A program made the position numbers and the translations under genes. The notes under the pieces were generated by a model. It ran no database searches. It was given only the letters and a program-made list of their open reading frames with translations, and was not told the origin of the DNA. From positions 124,001 through 188,000 of the forward strand of contig NZ_JABTYH010000001.1 in NCBI RefSeq assembly GCF_013314975.1: a stretch of DNA of 64,000 nt, read 5' to 3'. Within the stretch, counting starts at the first letter, position 1, and every line of letters begins with the position of its first letter. This document shows positions 61,477 through 64,000 of this stretch, piece after piece. The DNA comes from Pseudarthrobacter oxydans (GTDB lineage: Bacteria; Actinomycetota; Actinomycetes; Actinomycetales; Micrococcaceae).

Positions 61477-62640
61477 TTAGAGCCGCTGGTATTCCAGCAG
61501 CGCAGCGGTGCCCATGCCGCCGGCGCTGCTGATCATCGCCAGCGCCAGGCTTCCCGGTGTTCCGGACCGGCGTGCCTGGGCCAGCAGGCGGGTCACCAGG
61601 ACGGCACCGGACGCGCCGTAGGCGTGGCCCAGGGCCAGGGCGCCGCCGTCGAGGTTGGCCCGCTCAGCATCGATTCCCACCTGGTCAAGGCAGGCAAGCG
61701 TCTGCGACGCGAAGGCTTCGTTGAACTCCACCAGGTCCACCTGGTCCGCTGACACCCCCGCGGCTGACAGGACGTCCCGGGCTGCGGCGGCGGCGCCGAC
61801 GCCCAGCAGTTCAGGATCCACTCCAGCCGTCCCGCTGCCCAGCACCAGCAACCCGTCGACGGCGCCCAGGGTCCTTGCCCGTTGCAGGGAGGTGATGACG
61901 ACGGCGGATGCGGCGTCGGCGTCGAAGCAGGAGTTCCCCGCGGTGACAGTTCCCCCGTCAACGAAAGCGGCGGGGAACCGGGCCAGGACTGCGGCGTTGA
62001 GCCCACGCCTGGGGCCATCGTCCGCGGCAGTCCCTGCCTCTGTATCCAACGTGACCAGTTCGCCGTCGAACACCCCGGCGTCGCGGGCGGCAAGCGCCAG
62101 GCGGTGGCTGCGGAGGGCGAACGCGTCCTGGCGTTCCCGGCTGACGCCGAACTCCCGCGCCACATTTTCTGCGGCCACGCCCATGTCCGGATCGCCGAAG
62201 CCGGCCGGCACAAACTGAGCCCGAGCGTAGAACTCCGGCCCGCCGTCGTCGTTCCTGTACGCGCGCAGCGGCGCTGTACTGGTGCTCTCCACTCCCCCGG
62301 CAAGGTACAGCGGGTTTCCGCCCGCAGCCACCAGCCGCGATGCCAGAACCACCGCGTCGAGTCCGGAGCCGCACTGGCGGTCCACGGTAATCCCCGGAAC
62401 GCTGACGGACAGCCCCGCCTCCAGCAGCGCAAGGCGGGCCACGTTTCCGCCACCGCCCACGGCGTTGCCGATCACAACGTCGGTGACTCTGCCGGGCTCC
62501 GCCCCCGTTTCCGCCAGGAGCTCCCGGAGCACGGGCGCGAGCAGTTCGTGGGCACGCAGGCTCCGGAGTACACCGTTGGTGCGGCACACCGGGGTGCGGC
62601 GGGCGGCAATGATGACAGGCTGCCGGTCCGGCGGGAGCAT
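61477..62640 (-). CDS. Thiolase-like protein with Ser at the second Cys
   Basis: A 387-residue thiolase with nucleophile Cys90 in TVDRQCGSGLDAV, the N-E-A-F block and the catalytic His in LALGHAYGASGA. The second Cys of the family, seen as C-A-A-G-G in the paralogue at 22148-23509, aligns with Ser371 in MISSAGGMG. The family uses that Cys as acid/base, so condensation or cleavage may be weakened, or the reaction may differ, as in some SCP-x-like proteins. It begins one base after the stop of the acyl-CoA ligase (TGAGATG). Confidence 0.88.
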   Translation of the reverse strand: MLPPDRQPVIIAARRTPVCRTNGVLRSLRAHELLAPVLRELLAETGAEPGRVTDVVIGNAVGGGGNVARLALLEAGLSVSVPGITVDRQCGSGLDAVVLASRLVAAGGNPLYLAGGVESTSTAPLRAYRNDDGGPEFYARAQFVPAGFGDPDMGVAAENVAREFGVSRERQDAFALRSHRLALAARDAGVFDGELVTLDTEAGTAADDGPRRGLNAAVLARFPAAFVDGGTVTAGNSCFDADAASAVVITSLQRARTLGAVDGLLVLGSGTAGVDPELLGVGAAAAARDVLSAAGVSADQVDLVEFNEAFASQTLACLDQVGIDAERANLDGGALALGHAYGASGAVLVTRLLAQARRSGTPGSLALAMISSAGGMGTAALLEYQRL

Positions 62641-62641
62641 C

Positions 62642-64000
62642 TCAGCTGTCAAGGCTGCGCACCCTGCGGTCCCGGGAACTGATCCAGTCCAGCAGCAGGC
62701 TGCGGCTGACCTTGCCCCGGTCCGTGGTGGGCAGTTCGCTGAGCAGGTAGTACTGGAGCGGGCGCTTATCCCGGACAAGGAGGTCCTCGAGCCCGGCACG
62801 GAGCTGGGTGGCCGTGATGCCGCCGTGGGAGGGGACAACACCGGCCACGACCCTTTCCCCGCGAAGGTCGTCGGGCATTCCGGCCGCGACGGCGGCGGAC
62901 ACACCCGGCACCGCTGACAGTGCCAGTTCCACCTCATGGGGGTAGACGTTCTTGCCTGACGTGAGGATCATGTCCGCGCGGCGGCCCAGGATGTGCAGTT
63001 CGCCTTCGGACAGGTAGCCCTGGTCGCCCACCGTGAACCAGCCGTCAAAGGACTTCAGGGCCTCCCCGTCATCACCCCAGAGGTAGCCGTTGCTGACCAT
63101 TGCGCTGCGGACGCAGATGTTTCCGGACTCCCCGTCGGGCAGCGGCTGCCCCGAGTCGTCGAGGATCCGCACGTCCACACCCGGAAACGCCCGGCCGATC
63201 CCCGTTCCGCCCAGTACTGCCGGCTGGCTGGCGGCCAGCCCCGTCCCCGAGACGAAACTCAGTTCCGAAGCACCGTAGTACTCGAAGATGGTGGCATTCG
63301 GGGCCCAGCGGCGGGCAGCCTCAAGGGTCCGCGCGTCCAGCTTCGAGCCGGCACAGATGATGGTCCGCACGCCGGAGGCGTCCACGCAGCCGGTCAGGCC
63401 GCGTTCGCTGAGCATCCGCAGCATGGTGGGCACCAGCACCAGCCGGGTGACGCGGTCGTGGGTGATGGCGGCGTGGACGTCGCCCACGTCAAAGCTTTCC
63501 AGGGTCTGGAATTCCGAACCGGCGTAGAGGCATTCGGCCAGCGCGTAGAGGTTGAGGCTGGCGGCAAGGGGGCCCGGAGCCAGGGTCACATCGTCCGCAC
63601 GAAGCCCGAAGAATTCGATGGAGGCTTCAAAGGATTCCTGCCAGGACCGCCGGGACCGCGTGAAGGCTTTTGGAATCGACGTGGTGCCGGATGTGAGCCC
63701 GATCAGGAAGGTGGACCCGGGGTCGCCGTCTGCGAGCTCATCATCCGGGGACACGGCCGCGGGTTGGGCGGACGCGTCTACGCGCCGCTTCATGTCCTCC
63801 GGCAGCAAACCCGGCCAGGCAGGATCGAGGACGGCGCACTGGCGTCCGGCGGCCACCGCCGCGGCAAATCTTGCCGCGAAGTCAACCGAGTTGGCTTCGC
63901 ACAGGGAGGTCACGGATTTGGTGTGGGGTACCAGCGCCGCAGCGGAGTCCCGGAGCTCCGCCCAGGAGAGGCGGCGCCCGGCAATCACGACGGCGGTGTC
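62642..64000 (-). CDS. AMP-forming acyl-CoA ligase, 5' end cut by window
   Basis: The gene runs off the right edge, leaving about 452 residues. The ATP motif is LIGLTSGTTSIPKAF, followed by the YYGASE motif, FTVGDQGYLSEGELHILGRR, the hinge DMILTSGKNVYPHE and the catalytic Lys in TTDRGKVSR. The frame is open to the edge and roughly 40-60 residues are missing. The enzyme activates a carboxylic acid to its CoA ester through an acyl-AMP. It precedes the thiolase and is coupled to it, so the two may handle the same acyl chain. Confidence 0.9.
   Translation of the reverse strand, partial: DTAVVIAGRRLSWAELRDSAAALVPHTKSVTSLCEANSVDFAARFAAAVAAGRQCAVLDPAWPGLLPEDMKRRVDASAQPAAVSPDDELADGDPGSTFLIGLTSGTTSIPKAFTRSRRSWQESFEASIEFFGLRADDVTLAPGPLAASLNLYALAECLYAGSEFQTLESFDVGDVHAAITHDRVTRLVLVPTMLRMLSERGLTGCVDASGVRTIICAGSKLDARTLEAARRWAPNATIFEYYGASELSFVSGTGLAASQPAVLGGTGIGRAFPGVDVRILDDSGQPLPDGESGNICVRSAMVSNGYLWGDDGEALKSFDGWFTVGDQGYLSEGELHILGRRADMILTSGKNVYPHEVELALSAVPGVSAAVAAGMPDDLRGERVVAGVVPSHGGITATQLRAGLEDLLVRDKRPLQYYLLSELPTTDRGKVSRSLLLDWISSRDRRVRSLDS

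Overview
The window is a 64 kb chromosomal segment of a high-GC actinobacterium, most likely Arthrobacter, Pseudarthrobacter or a close relative in the Micrococcaceae. The evidence is the proteasome-associated ATPase ARC, a mycothiol ligase (MshC), a PAC2-family protein, the actinobacterial GT4 glycogen synthase paired with GlgC, many GTG and TTG starts, and the small families DUF4193, DUF3099 and DUF5703. Genes are dense on both strands. I see no phage, insertion sequence, CRISPR array or rRNA.

Layout. 1-10.7 kb: an actinobacterial core block with ARC (cut by the window edge), tRNA m1A58 methyltransferase, M50/CBS protease, HAD phosphatase, PAC2, MshC, UppP, an aldo/keto reductase, two small proteins, an acyl-CoA dehydrogenase and an M20 peptidase. 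10.9-19.9 kb: tRNA-Leu(GAG), a phosphoesterase lipoprotein, two GT9 glycosyltransferases, DUF4193, an M50 protein, a glutathionyl-hydroquinone-reductase-like transferase, a serine hydrolase and a FUSC exporter. 19.9-26.5 kb: a fatty-acid cluster (MaoC hydratase, high-molecular-weight FabG, thiolase) divergent from a TetR regulator and an acyl-CoA oxidase-like flavoprotein. A near-ideal palindromic operator lies in the divergent gap. 26.5-33.1 kb: glgA/glgC, a zinc-ribbon SDR, a flavin-binding split-barrel protein, an MgtE-like transporter and an orphan lipoprotein. 33.2-36.7 kb: a transglutaminase / alpha-E / circularly permuted ATP-grasp operon.

36.7-52.1 kb: mostly housekeeping genes. These are a YeiH exporter, aminopeptidase N, a lipoate ligase with permuted domain order, RpmE2, a TrmH methyltransferase, a TSUP permease, an ABC ATPase, Map, SerB, two SDRs including FabG, a tightly coupled DUF3099/small protein/SURF1/YbaK run, and an ABC-F protein. 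52.2-59.3 kb: an envelope and secretion region with an LmeA-like protein, a Tat-exported beta-helix protein, an unknown exported protein, a membrane-anchored alkaline phosphatase and a Tat-exported multicopper oxidase. 59.4-64 kb: a BioY/EcfA/EcfT biotin transporter, then a thiolase coupled to an acyl-CoA ligase that runs off the right edge.

Functional themes are protein quality control and thiol chemistry (ARC, PAC2, MshC), lipid and CoA metabolism (19.9-26.5 kb and 61.5-64 kb), glycogen synthesis, and envelope functions. The items most worth a second look are the ATP-grasp/alpha-E/transglutaminase operon, the zinc-ribbon SDR that lacks the catalytic Tyr, the thiolase with Ser in place of its second catalytic Cys, the TetR operator overlapping a possibly leaderless GTG start, and two long two-stem inverted repeats between genes.
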